DNA from: Nitrospira sp. BO4
GTDB taxonomy: Bacteria > Nitrospirota > Nitrospiria > Nitrospirales > Nitrospiraceae
NCBI GenBank assembly: GCA_030144965.1
Contig: JAMPUU010000014.1
Coordinates: forward strand, 1-64,000
Length of the DNA: 64,000 nt
Direction: 5' to 3'
Shown: in pieces, positions 35,827 through 46,800 of the stretch
How the letters are laid out: each line of letters starts with the position of its first letter
How positions within the stretch are numbered: the first letter of the stretch is position 1
The notes under the pieces: generated by a model
The model's database searches: none
Told to the model about the DNA's origin: nothing
The model's input: only the letters and a program-made list of their open reading frames with translations
Made by a program: the position numbers and the translations under genes

Positions 35827-37179
35827 CTAGTTCAATCGATCTAAGCCGCCTGTGGAGCGAGCCAGATTGACGCGAGCTGCGTTGAGTTGGAAAAGTGCAT
35901 TGACGAGGTTTTCTCTGGCGCGGGTGACTGCGGAAAGTCCGTTGGTCAGTTCGAAATGGCTGGCCGAGGTGATGACGGCGTAGCGTTCGCGCGCAAGCTC
36001 CAATTCCTTTGTTGCCATCTCGAGACCGGTCTGCGCGATGCCCACCTGTTCTTTCGCCGCGGTCAGTGAAGCGAGTGCATCGCGCGCTTCCATTCTGACT
36101 TGATTGAGCACCGACTTCATCCGTAACGCTTCTTGCTGTACCTGGCTCCGCGCCTGTACGATGCGGCCTTCGCGTTGCGCTCCATCGAAGATCGGAATCT
36201 GAAGGGTCAACGCCATATTGTACGTGTCTACGGAGTTGTTCCAACGATTACCGATGAGGCCATACTCGCCTTGGGCAACCAGCGACGGTAAGCGCTCCCC
36301 GGTGATGGACGAATAGGTCAGCTCCGAAGCTTTCATGCGTGTGATCTGCGCCTGAACCTCCGGTCTTTGGCTCAACGCCGAGTCTATCGCCTGTTCCGGC
36401 GTCGGTATGTCCTGTACCTCCGTCAACCACTCATCGGTCAGAACCAGGGAGCTTTCCATGGAGAGCGCAAGCAGATTGATGAGATTCAGTTTGGCATGGT
36501 CAAGGTCATACCGCGCCGATGATTCCTGTTGCCGCTCAGCCGCCAGTTGTGTTTCTAGCCGCGCAACATCCAGTAACGTCGCGACTCCTCCACGCTGCCG
36601 GTGTCTGACCGTCTCCAGTAGTTCGTTCATCACGTGCTGATTCGCTTCATGCACCTTGATCGTGGCCATGGCCTTCAACCCATCCATATAGGCCAGGGCC
36701 ACACTGGCCATCGTGTCGAACTTTCTCACCTCCGATTCCTGTTCGGTGACATGCAACGTCTCCCGTGAAGCCCGCCATCGCTGAATCAAGCTGAGACTGA
36801 ACAGGTTTTGTGTCGCGCTGATGCGCGTATCGAAAATGCTGAATGGATCGGTGCGCACGGGAGAAAGCCCGATGGTACCCAAGAATTGCGTCTGTCTGGT
36901 CTGGCGAACATTGGCAGACAGGTTGGGGAGCATCGCCCCCAATTGGGTCCGAACCTGACCTTGCCCCTCCTGAATTCGTTCTTTGTACAGGAGGACGTCG
37001 GGATTGTTGCTGACCGCCGCCGCCAAGGCGCCTTTCAAGGTGAGAGAAAGAGGTTCGGGGGCAGCTGATTGAGACGGTCTACTCGGTTCTCCGATTGGCA
37101 TACCGGCGGTCGAGAAGCTTGGCGCAAGCATCGTGGCGGCACATACACAGAATCCAAGAGGTGCAAACACCTTCAACAT
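35827..37179 (-). CDS. TolC-family outer-membrane protein of type I secretion
   Basis: A 450-residue TolC-family channel protein. A signal peptide (about residues 1-25) is followed by the duplicated helical-bundle layout of the family: SLTLKGALAAAVSNNPDVLLYKERI, QTRQTQFLGTIGLS and long helices rich in alanine, glutamine and glutamate, then the second repeat ALTLQIPIFDGAQREGRIVQ. It would form the outer-membrane exit duct of the type I system. It lies four bases after the adaptor gene, which together with the ABC transporter forms a complete exporter next to the RTX lipase genes. Confidence 0.92.
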   Translation of the reverse strand: MLKVFAPLGFCVCAATMLAPSFSTAGMPIGEPSRPSQSAAPEPLSLTLKGALAAAVSNNPDVLLYKERIQEGQGQVRTQLGAMLPNLSANVRQTRQTQFLGTIGLSPVRTDPFSIFDTRISATQNLFSLSLIQRWRASRETLHVTEQESEVRKFDTMASVALAYMDGLKAMATIKVHEANQHVMNELLETVRHRQRGGVATLLDVARLETQLAAERQQESSARYDLDHAKLNLINLLALSMESSLVLTDEWLTEVQDIPTPEQAIDSALSQRPEVQAQITRMKASELTYSSITGERLPSLVAQGEYGLIGNRWNNSVDTYNMALTLQIPIFDGAQREGRIVQARSQVQQEALRMKSVLNQVRMEARDALASLTAAKEQVGIAQTGLEMATKELELARERYAVITSASHFELTNGLSAVTRARENLVNALFQLNAARVNLARSTGGLDRLN

Positions 37180-37182
37180 CCG

Positions 37183-38574
37183 TTACCGCTCTCTCAGACT
37201 TTCTTTCATGGATTTCAGCAAAGGGCTCAACAGGTATTCGATGATGCGGCGCTGGCCGGTCTTGATCTCGACGGCCACCGCCATGCCGGGCGACAGGTTG
37301 ACCGACTTGCCTTCGACCTGAATCGTTCCTCGATCCATACTGACCCTGGTAGGATAGACCAGGCCCACCTTTTCGATGGGGACTGCATCATCGGAAACCG
37401 TCACCACGCGACCAGGAATCGTGCCATAGAGGGTGAACTGAAATGTTTCCACCTTGATTTCGACCGGCTGCCCTTCCCGTACGAATCCCACATCTTTGTT
37501 CTCGACCTGTGCCTCCACCTCGACCGGATGGTCCTGCGGTACGATGATCAACAACTGCTGGGCAGATGTCACAACCCCTCCGACGGTATGCACCGCCAAT
37601 TGCTGCACGACGCCATCAATCGGCGCGATGAGCCGCTGCAAGTCAGTCCTTTGGTCGGCCTTCGTCACTTCCTGAGCGAGCGACGCGGCCTTGGTTTCGA
37701 GTGCCGATAGTTCCGCCTGCTTCGTCTGTTGAAATTCTGACACCATGGCTCGGTAGTGCGTCTCGGCCTCGGCGAACGCGGCCCGGTCTTGCTGAAGTTT
37801 CTTCTTTTGCCCGGCGAGTTCCTGCACTTTGTCGATGCGTTGGCCTTCGGCCTGCAGGAAGTCCATCTTGGTTGCTGCCCCACGATCGAATAGTTTCTTG
37901 TAGGCCTCGGCACGTTCGCTCTCCATCGGAACGGTGGCTTCTAAACGGAGAATATTCTCGTTGGTTTGCTCGACCGCAGCCTGGCGCTGATCCACCAAAT
38001 GCTGCGCCGCAGCGACCTTGGCCTGATATTCCACCAGTTGATCCCGTAGCAATTGCTGCTGCAACGCCACGGAGGCTGCATCCGCATCGGACGGCACCTC
38101 GAACGTGTCCTGGTTCCGAATCAGTGCCCGCAATCGCGCTGCCTCCACTTTCGCGGCGCGGTATTCATTAAGCGTCCGATCGAGATCGGCTCGATTGAGA
38201 GTCGAATCGAGATCGATCAACACATCGCCCTGCCTGACAGCTTGTCCATCCTGCACATGAATGGAGGCGATGACTCCGGTTTCATATGGCTGGATGATCT
38301 TCGAGTAGCCGCTGGGGATGATCTTGCCTTGCGCTGTCGCCACGATGTCGATCCATCCGAACGTGGTCCACAGCACTCCGCCCGTGAAGGCCGCGAGGAT
38401 CGTCCAGAGGATACTCCGACCGATCGGTGATGGAGGCGCCTGTTGAATTTCCAGCACCGCCGGTAAGAATTCCGTGGCGTGTCCGCCGGGAGCAGCTCCG
38501 ACGGGCCGACTTGACTCCGCTTGCCAAGCCGCCTTCCACACGGTCAAATGCCGAGCAAACGCCACGAATGCCAT
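37183..38574 (-). CDS. HlyD-type periplasmic adaptor of type I secretion
   Basis: A 463-residue membrane fusion protein. A cytosolic N-terminal stretch of about 55 residues is followed by one membrane helix (about residues 58-78: ILWTILAAFTGGVLWTTFGW), then the lipoyl half-motif PYETGVIASIHVQDGQAVRQGD, a long coiled coil (about residues 115-310, with VALQQQLLRDQLVEYQ) and the C-terminal barrel ending MAVAVEIKTGQRRIIEYLLSP, the usual HlyD tail. It links the ABC transporter to the TolC-type duct. Gene order ABC, HlyD, TolC with tiny gaps indicates one operon. Confidence 0.94.
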   Translation of the reverse strand: MAFVAFARHLTVWKAAWQAESSRPVGAAPGGHATEFLPAVLEIQQAPPSPIGRSILWTILAAFTGGVLWTTFGWIDIVATAQGKIIPSGYSKIIQPYETGVIASIHVQDGQAVRQGDVLIDLDSTLNRADLDRTLNEYRAAKVEAARLRALIRNQDTFEVPSDADAASVALQQQLLRDQLVEYQAKVAAAQHLVDQRQAAVEQTNENILRLEATVPMESERAEAYKKLFDRGAATKMDFLQAEGQRIDKVQELAGQKKKLQQDRAAFAEAETHYRAMVSEFQQTKQAELSALETKAASLAQEVTKADQRTDLQRLIAPIDGVVQQLAVHTVGGVVTSAQQLLIIVPQDHPVEVEAQVENKDVGFVREGQPVEIKVETFQFTLYGTIPGRVVTVSDDAVPIEKVGLVYPTRVSMDRGTIQVEGKSVNLSPGMAVAVEIKTGQRRIIEYLLSPLLKSMKESLRER

Positions 38575-38587
38575 TGTATCTCCTACC

Positions 38588-40780
38588 TCACCCTACGGCT
38601 TTTTCTCTGCCGGCTTGATGCGCATGCAGCCTCGCATAACACCCGCCGGCACGGAGGAGATCGGTATGCGCCCCCTGCTCAACAATCTCTCCTCGATCGA
38701 CGACATAGATACGATGGGCCGGCCGCACCGTGCTCAGTCGATGCGCGATGATGAAGACCGTGCGTTCTTTACAGATCTGCGCCATATTCTGCTGAATCAC
38801 GGCCTCAGACTCGTAGTCCAGGGCACTGGTGGCCTCATCCAAGATGAGAATCCGGGGGTTCGCCACCAAGGCTCTCGCAAGGGCGATCCGCTGGCGCTGC
38901 CCTCCCGACAACGTGCATCCATGCTCTCCGATCACGGTATCGTACCCGTCCATCAATTCCAGGATGAATTCGTGGGCTCCGGCCAGTTTCGCCGCCTGCA
39001 TCACCTGGTCCATCGCCAAGCCGGGATCCGTCAGCGCAATGTTCTCTCGCACCGAGGCGTTGAACAGGAAATTCTCTTGCAGCACAACTCCTACTTGTCT
39101 GCGAAGCCATGCCGGATCGACCTGGGCCAGATCCACCCCATCCACCAAGATTCGCCCCCGCTCGGGCACATAGAGACGCTGGATCAACTTGGCAATGGTG
39201 CTCTTTCCGGATCCTGAACGCCCGACGATGCCGATCACCTGACCCGGCTCAACGGCAAACGACACCTTGCGAATCACCTCAGGACCGTCAGATCGATAGC
39301 GAAATGTCACCTCTTCGAATCGCACCTGGCCTCGGACCTGCGGTAGCGTGGTCCGATTCGGATTATATGAGGGCTCGGGCTGGGTATTGAGCACATCGCC
39401 CAACCGCTGCACCGAAATACCCACTTGTTGAAATTCCTGCCAAAGATTCACTAGGCGCAGGAGCGGGCCGGTGACCTGCGACGAGAGCATGTTGAACGCA
39501 ATCAGCTGCCCGATGCTGAGATCACCCTCGATCACGCGATAAGCACCCACCCACAGCACGGCCACCATGGTCACCTTTTGGACACAGGTCGCTGATTGGC
39601 CGGTTATCGTAATCAAGCTCGTGGCCCGAAAACTCGCCCGCACATAGCCGGCCAGTTGCTCTTCCCATTTGCGTAACAGCGGCGGCTCGACGGCCATAGC
39701 CTTCACGGTCTGGATCCCGCTGACCGCCTCGACGAGGAACGCCTGATTCTCCGCCCCGCGATTGAATTTTTCGTGCAAGCGCGTTCGAATCGCCGGGGTG
39801 ATCGCTACGGACAGCAGTGCATAGATCGGGAGCGAGGCCATCACGACGAGCGTCAGCGTCGAACTGTAGAACCACATCACCGTGAGGAAGACGGCGGTAA
39901 AGACGACGTCCAACGCCACCGTGACGGAATGACTCGTCAGGAATTGTCGAATCTGCTCCAACTCACGCACGCGGGCGACCGTATCGCCGACTCGCCTCGC
40001 TTCAAAGTAAGACAGAGGCAGGGCCAAGATGTGCCGAAAGAGTTGGGCCCCGAGGCTGACATCGATCCGATTCGTCGTATGGGAAAACAGATAGGTGCGG
40101 AGCCCGCCGAGGAGGGCCTCGAAGACGGCCAGCGCGATCATGCCGATCGCCAACACATGAAGCGTCGTAAATCCCTTGTGCACAAGCACTTTGTCGATGA
40201 CGACTTGAGTAAACAGCGGAGTCAACAGGGCAAAGAGCTGAAGAAAGAACGAAGCGACCAACACTTCACCGAAAAACGTTCGGTACTTGACGATTGCCGG
40301 AATGAACCAGGTGAAATCGAACTTGAGATCCTGCAGACGGACCTCAGCGCGCTTGGTAAAGAGCAGTAGTTCCCCAGTCCAGATCACCTCGAACTGTTCA
40401 CGAGAGATGACGAGCGGGCGTGCTTCGACGGGATTATGGATTAGCACCTTCTCCGCTCCGACCTTGGCCAATACGAGATAGCCCCCATCCACTAACTTGG
40501 CCATGGCAGGCAACGGCATCTCTTGAAGTTTGCTCCACTGCGTCTTAATCAAGCCGGCTTTCAAGCCAAGATGCTTGGCGGCACGGAGCAGATCGGTGTC
40601 GGAAAGAACTTGCCCCGATTGGGCGAACTGATGCCGAAGCTGGGAACCATCGGCAGGGAGATCATGAAGCCGGGCAAGGATAAGAAGACAGGTCAGTCCC
40701 GTATCGGTGGGGGTTCGTGACTGAGTCAGTATCGGTGAATCAGGGTCCTGAGGAAGCACTCTCGCTGCTTGAGCCGACAT
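38588..40780 (-). CDS. Type I secretion ABC transporter (HlyB-like)
   Basis: A 730-residue fused permease and ATPase for the RTX proteins. The N-terminal 130 residues are a C39-peptidase-like domain in which the catalytic Cys is missing (TDTGLTCLLILARLH: Thr where Cys would be), as in HlyB, where this domain binds the substrate without cutting it. Six membrane helices follow (about residues 150-430). The ATPase has Walker A GIVGRSGSGKST, signature LSGGQRQRIALARAL and Walker B RILILDEATSALD. It lies 100 bases after the 2082-residue RTX lipase gene on the same strand. It should export that protein and its short relatives in one step. Confidence 0.95.
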   Translation of the reverse strand: MSAQAARVLPQDPDSPILTQSRTPTDTGLTCLLILARLHDLPADGSQLRHQFAQSGQVLSDTDLLRAAKHLGLKAGLIKTQWSKLQEMPLPAMAKLVDGGYLVLAKVGAEKVLIHNPVEARPLVISREQFEVIWTGELLLFTKRAEVRLQDLKFDFTWFIPAIVKYRTFFGEVLVASFFLQLFALLTPLFTQVVIDKVLVHKGFTTLHVLAIGMIALAVFEALLGGLRTYLFSHTTNRIDVSLGAQLFRHILALPLSYFEARRVGDTVARVRELEQIRQFLTSHSVTVALDVVFTAVFLTVMWFYSSTLTLVVMASLPIYALLSVAITPAIRTRLHEKFNRGAENQAFLVEAVSGIQTVKAMAVEPPLLRKWEEQLAGYVRASFRATSLITITGQSATCVQKVTMVAVLWVGAYRVIEGDLSIGQLIAFNMLSSQVTGPLLRLVNLWQEFQQVGISVQRLGDVLNTQPEPSYNPNRTTLPQVRGQVRFEEVTFRYRSDGPEVIRKVSFAVEPGQVIGIVGRSGSGKSTIAKLIQRLYVPERGRILVDGVDLAQVDPAWLRRQVGVVLQENFLFNASVRENIALTDPGLAMDQVMQAAKLAGAHEFILELMDGYDTVIGEHGCTLSGGQRQRIALARALVANPRILILDEATSALDYESEAVIQQNMAQICKERTVFIIAHRLSTVRPAHRIYVVDRGEIVEQGAHTDLLRAGGCYARLHAHQAGREKAVG

Positions 40781-40881
40781 GTGGCCATCATAAGATAAGG
40801 CTCCTTCATGACCAAACGTTTTCGCTAATTATACTTAATGGCCTTCACTTTTTTTCAGCTATCGGCACCCTGAATGCTTTT

Positions 40882-43800
40882 TTACTGCCAGCTGGCGGCC
40901 AGGACAGCCTGCACCTCTTGGGGCCGCTGCTCGATGGCTTGATCCCACGTGAGTCCGGACTGTTGCGTGAACGCCGCCATGGCCTGAATGAGTTGCTCGA
41001 CCTGTGTGCTGAGCAGCAGCTGCCCCGTGCCGGCCTGGAAGGTTTCCACCTGATTCGTGGTGGGGCTCGTGTACCAGTTCTGAATGGTGACCTGGTCGGT
41101 GGTGCCATGCATGGCGAGGCGCAGATCGTTGACCTGGCGGCTGATGACCAGATCGAGCGGCGTGATGGTGGGGCCATAGAGGAGCGTATCCGTATTGCCG
41201 GCCGTCGCGTCTGCATCCTGGATGGTGTCACTCCCCTCGCCGCGATTCACACGATAGGTATCGTTGCCCGTCCCGCCATTCAGGAGGTCGTTCCCCTGTG
41301 CGCCATTGACGGTATCGTTCCCCGCGCCCCCTGTGAGCGTATTGTTGGCGCTGTTCCCCGTCAGGACGTTGTTGAGCGTGTTGCCGGTCCCGTTGATCGC
41401 ACTGGTGCCGGTCAGGGTCAACTGCTCGAGATTGGAGCCCAAGGTCCACGTGACACTGCTCAGCACGGTGTCAGTCCCCTCATTCGAATTCTCGGTCACG
41501 ATGTCCCCAGTGGTATTGACCACATAGGTGTCGTTGCCGGCCCCACCGGTGAGTGTGTTGTTGGCGCTGTTCCCCGTCAGGACGTTGTTGAGCGTGTTGC
41601 CGGTCCCGTTGATCGCACTGGTGCCGGTCAGGGTCAACTGCTCGAGATTGGAGCCCAAGGTCCACGTGACATTGCTCTGGATGGTATCGGTTCCTTCGTT
41701 GGCGTTCTCCGTCACCGTATCGCTGGTATTGTCCACAACGTAGGTGTCGTCCCCCGTCCCGCCGGCCATGCTGTCGCTCCCCGTGCCGCCATTCAGCACG
41801 TTGGCGACGCTGTTGCCGGTGAGCACGTTGTTCAGCGTATTGCCGGTCCCATTGATGGCACTCGTACCAGTTAAGGTGAGGTTTTCCAGGTTGCTCCCGA
41901 GCGTCCAGGTGATCGCACTCTGGACCGTATCGGTCCCGGCACCGGTGTTCTCGACGATCGCATCTCCCGTGCCCACCACATACGTATCGTTGCCGGCTCC
42001 CCCGGTCAGGACATTGGCCGCGCTGTTGCCCACGAGGACATTGTCGAGGGTGGTGCCGGTGCCATTGATCGTGCTGGTGCCGGTCAGGGTGAGGTTCTCC
42101 ACGTTGACACCGATCGTATAGGTGACGGCGCTTTGGACCGTATCGACCCCTTCATTCACGTTCTCTGTGACCGTATCGCTGGTCGCATCAACCACATAGG
42201 TGTCATCGCCGACGCCGCCGGCCAGGCTGTCGCTGCCCGTGCCGCCATTCAGCACATTCGCCGCGCTGTTGCCCGTCAGTACGTTGTTCAGGGTATTGCC
42301 CGTCCCATTGACGGCGGCGGTCCCGACAAGCGTCAGCTTCTCAAGGTTCGACCCGAGCGTCCACGTCACGGCGCTCTGCACGGTGTCCGTGCCCTGGCCG
42401 GCCGACTCCGTCACGGTATCGCCGGCCTCGACGAGATAGGTATCGTTCCCGGCGCCGCCAGCCAACACATTGGCCGCGCTGTTACCTGTCAAAATGTTAT
42501 TCAGCGAATTCCCGGTCCCATTGATCGCGGCCGTCCCGACCAAGGTCAAGTTCTCTACAGTCGGCCCCAGCATGTAAGTGATCGAACTGTGGATGGTGTC
42601 GGTGCCTTCATTGGGGTTCTCCGTCACCTCATCGCCGATCTGATCGACGATGTAGAGATCGTTCCCCAACCCTCCTGTCATGATATCGAGGCCTGTGCCG
42701 CCATCTAATCGGTCATTTCCGCCATTCCCCGCCAGCTGATCGTCCCCGCCGAGCCCGAACAGCTCATTATCGTTGTCGAGCCCCGTGAGGATGTCGTTGC
42801 CGCTTGTGCCGGTGATCACTCGGATACGACTGGTGATCTCCGGCTCCCCCCAGATCGTCCCGTCGGCGAAATGGATCTCGCCGATCGTGGGTTTTCGAAG
42901 ACCTGGCTCGATCAAATAATTCTCCACCGTGAGCTGATCGGCTGTGCCGACAATTTTCATCACCAAATGGTTGCCATGTCCCTCGAACGTCACATCGGCA
43001 GGCGCCACCCCGTCCTGTACTTGGATGTAATCGAGAACGTTCGGCGAGGCATAGGTCTGCGTGCCGGTCTGAATCACATCCTGCCCGTAGTCTCGTCCGA
43101 ACACATAGATATTGTCCCCGAGCCCGATCAGTGTATCGTTGCCTTGCCGCCCATCCAACAAGTTGGACCCGGTCATCCGGTTGTCCAGCTGGTTTCCGAC
43201 CAGATCGACCGCACCGGAGAAGAAGGTATCCTCGCGCAGTTCGATATTCTCAACGGCCTCAGGCAACACAAAGGATCCGGAGACCGCGACTCTGACCGTA
43301 TCATTTCCTTCTCCAGCAACCTCGACGATCACATGACCCGTCCCGAAGAGTTCATAGAGGTCATTCCCAGCCCCTCCCACTAAGCGATCGGTCCCGAGGT
43401 CGGCGCTTAAGAAGTCATCGCCGGCGCCGCCGTAGAGCACATCCTTCCCCTCCGACCCGAACAACTGATCATTGCCGACTCCGCCATCTAAGGTGTCGTC
43501 CCCTGAGCCACCGTTCAATACGTCATTGCCCTCTTCCCCCATGAGCGTATCCGCTCCGGCCAGACCGGAGACCACATCATTTCCAGCACCGGCTGCCAGG
43601 TGATCGATGAATGCAGTCCCCGTAAGGGTCTCGCTGTTGGCCGTTCCGCTCTGGTGGAATCCTCGCCCAATTATCTGGCTATAGGAGAGTACGGTCCCAC
43701 CGGAAAACTCGAACGTGTCGATGGGATGCGCCCCGGCGGGAATCGTCACGCCGAAGTTGGTGATCCGCACCGTATCCCCGGCCGTGCCTACGCGCAGGAC

Positions 43801-46800
43801 CAACGTATCGCCCGCCTCCATTTCCAGCGTCACCGACTCTGAGTCGCCCCCAAAGACCAGGCGATTACCTTCCCCCGCCGCCTCCACGATCGTATCGCTG
43901 CCGTCGCCCAGATTGAAAATGTAGGTGTCCTGCCCGCCCCCACCGACGAGCGTATCATTGCCGATCCCACCAATTAACGTATCGCTCCCACCCGATCCCC
44001 CGATCTGCCCATCGGCATCCCCGACCAGGATATCGTCACCGGCCCCGCCATCCAGCAGATCATCGCCCTCATCGCCCCGCAACCCACCGTTTCCCTCACT
44101 CCCATAGAGTTCATCATGCCCTTCCTGTCCGAAGAGCCGATCGTCGCCCACTCCACCGGCCACGAAATCGTTGCCCACATTTCCCTGCACTTCATCATTG
44201 CCCTCCTCACCAAAGAGCGTATCGTTGTCGTCTTCTCCAAACAGCAGATCGTTGCCTGCTCCCCCGACCAAAGTATCGAATCCGACACCTCCCTGAAGCT
44301 CATCGTCATCATCTCCGCCATCAAGGAAGTCATCGCCGGCTTGCCCCATGAGGAAATCGTCCCCAGTTCCTCCATTGAGCTGATCCTCACCGCCGCCGCC
44401 GAACAGCAGATCATTGCCTTCACCACCATCCAGGATATCGGCCTCTTCGTCAGGGCCGCTGGCGTTAAGATAGTCCCCGTTCAGTTGATCATTCCCCTCT
44501 CCTCCGCACAGGGTATCTGCGCCACCTCCGCCTTGGAGCCGATCGTCGCCCTCGCCGCCGTCCAACAGGTCATCACCCTGCTGAACGTGAAGGACCGTGC
44601 CGTCGTCACCAATCAGTTGATCGTCCCCGTTCCCTCCAAGGAGTATGTCGTTGCCCCCATCCCCTTGCACGACGTCATTTCCGTCACCACCGTCGAGAAA
44701 GTCCTCCCCTCCTTCAAAATTGGTGAACCAAAAATCCGAAGATTCAAAGGCGACTTCGCCGAACAGAATGGTCCTGCTGGTATAAAGGATCCTGACCGCC
44801 GGTCCATTCTCTGGCACGATATCTCCGACAAGATGGTCTGCTCCATCCCCACCAAGAAGCACGTCATCCCCCAAGAGCCCAAACAGCCAGTCATTCCCAG
44901 CTTGTCCATCCAGATAATCGTCATCCATGAGTGCCGGATCACCGACCCACGCACCAACTCCGAACTCACCTCCTACCTGGGGATTGAGCCCATCACCATA
45001 CAGGAGGTCTGCTCCGTCACCGCCCAACACGACATCCTTCTCGAATCCAGCAAGCACCACGTCATTGCCCGCCCCACCTTCGACAAAATCCTCCCCTCTC
45101 CCGGCCTGCAGGATATCGTTCCCATCGTCACCGTGAACTACATCATCGCCGTACCAGGCCCACAACACATCGTTGCCACCACCCCCATGGAGACGATCAG
45201 GCCCCGACCCTGCCATGACAACATCATCGCCCTCGACCGCAAAGACTTGGTGGCTCCCAAGACTACCCCCTAAGAAATACCAGTCCTCCTCTCCTTGATA
45301 TCCCTGGATGATATAGTTCACTGAGGTTTCTCCCGATCCTCCCAGTAGCGAGCCCTCGTACATGGTTGCATTCGCAGAGAGCAGTTCTGTTGGGAACCCA
45401 TTGGAATAGTCGACAACCGGTGGAGTACTGGTGGGTTCATCCGAGCGATCAATCAAATCAATCCCGAACTGACCATTTTCAAAATCCGCATTGACCGTCA
45501 AGACGCCGTTGACGATGAGGTGCCCCCCTGACATCACATAGGTCACGGCTCCATCGTAGCTCTTGTAGGTATTGTCCGGATCATCGGCCTTGTGTACCCC
45601 ACCAACAAGCAACCGCCCGTCGAACAGGATCCGCCCCTGCGCGTCAGCATCCTCGATTCGGTCGTGTCCCTCCCCCGTGGTGTAATAGTAGGTGTCGAAG
45701 CCGATGCCGCCGAGTAAGGTGTCATTGCCCCCACCGCCATTCAGTCTGTCAGCCCCACCATTGCCCACCAACAGGTCGGTCTGTGTGCCTCCAGTCAACG
45801 AATCAGCACCTCCGCCGCCCAGCAGAAAGGCTCCACGGTTCTCGGCATCGGTCGCATTCATCCCACCAGGTCCTGCCTGCACATACCAGTCGCGCAGCGT
45901 GGGCAGTTGCGATTGAATCTGCTGACGATCGGTATTGGTAAAGGCAGATGAGTTGAGGTAGTTCTGAAAGTACAGGGTGTAACCCTTGGCGTTGCTGAGC
46001 GTAGTCGCCACATCGGCCCGATCAAAGTGGACACCCCCGCTACCAATGCCTGCCGTGGCAAGATCGGTGAACAGTTCTTTACTCGCGTTCGTGGCATTAA
46101 CGGTGTCTTCGTAGTACATCTGCATGGCAAACGCGATCAACGTCCTGCTGACCAAATTCGTGGCGGGCGCGGGACCATCGGCCATCGTCAGTCCCACATC
46201 TTGCGCCAGTTTCCACAGATCCTTGGTGAAGCGGGTCACCATCGCGTTGGCGGTTTCGTTTTGGACCAGACGTTCGAGGAAGTTTCGATTCTGAGGGTCA
46301 GTAGTCGGGTGCGCGAATAAGCTGCTCGAAAAGATCATCGCCATCAGATCGGTAAGTTTGTCAGTGACGCCATTCAACGTCTTTCCGGACAGAGCGGTTT
46401 GCATGCTTTGCAGAAACGCAGTCAGCAAAGCGTGCGAATGCAGATCGCCCCCGGACACGCCCGGAGCATTGATAGGGAGATAGGTTGGCAGACCAATGCG
46501 GTTCGCCAGGACATTCCAGGGGACTCCGGCGAGAAATTCCCCTTGCACATTGATGCTGCTCACCAAATCAGCATTCGGGATCCCACCGCTGACGGCGCGA
46601 CGTTGCAAAAAGTCGGTCAGTCCGGCCAAGGCCGTTACGCTGTAACCCCGGGTAAGCAGATCGGAGAGGAGTGTCTCGGCGACACTTGGAGTCAAGCTTG
46701 GCGTCGCCGAGTTGGCGAACGGTGCTTGATCGAAGGTCACTGCTTGTTTGCAGAAAAATGCCCCCATCAAGGCGGCTAAGCCGCCGCCCAGGCTATGGCC

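Noticed and set aside
40717..41874. 385-codon plus-strand frame with regular repeats
   Set aside because: Shadow of the repetitive giant lipase gene; the repeat pattern comes from the sense strand.
41310..42620. CRISPR-like regular repeats
   Set aside because: Period and identity follow codons of the lipase repeat units; no constant short repeat with unique spacers.
44116..45273. 385-codon plus-strand frame
   Set aside because: Antisense to the RTX nonapeptide region of the giant lipase; low complexity arises from the repeats.
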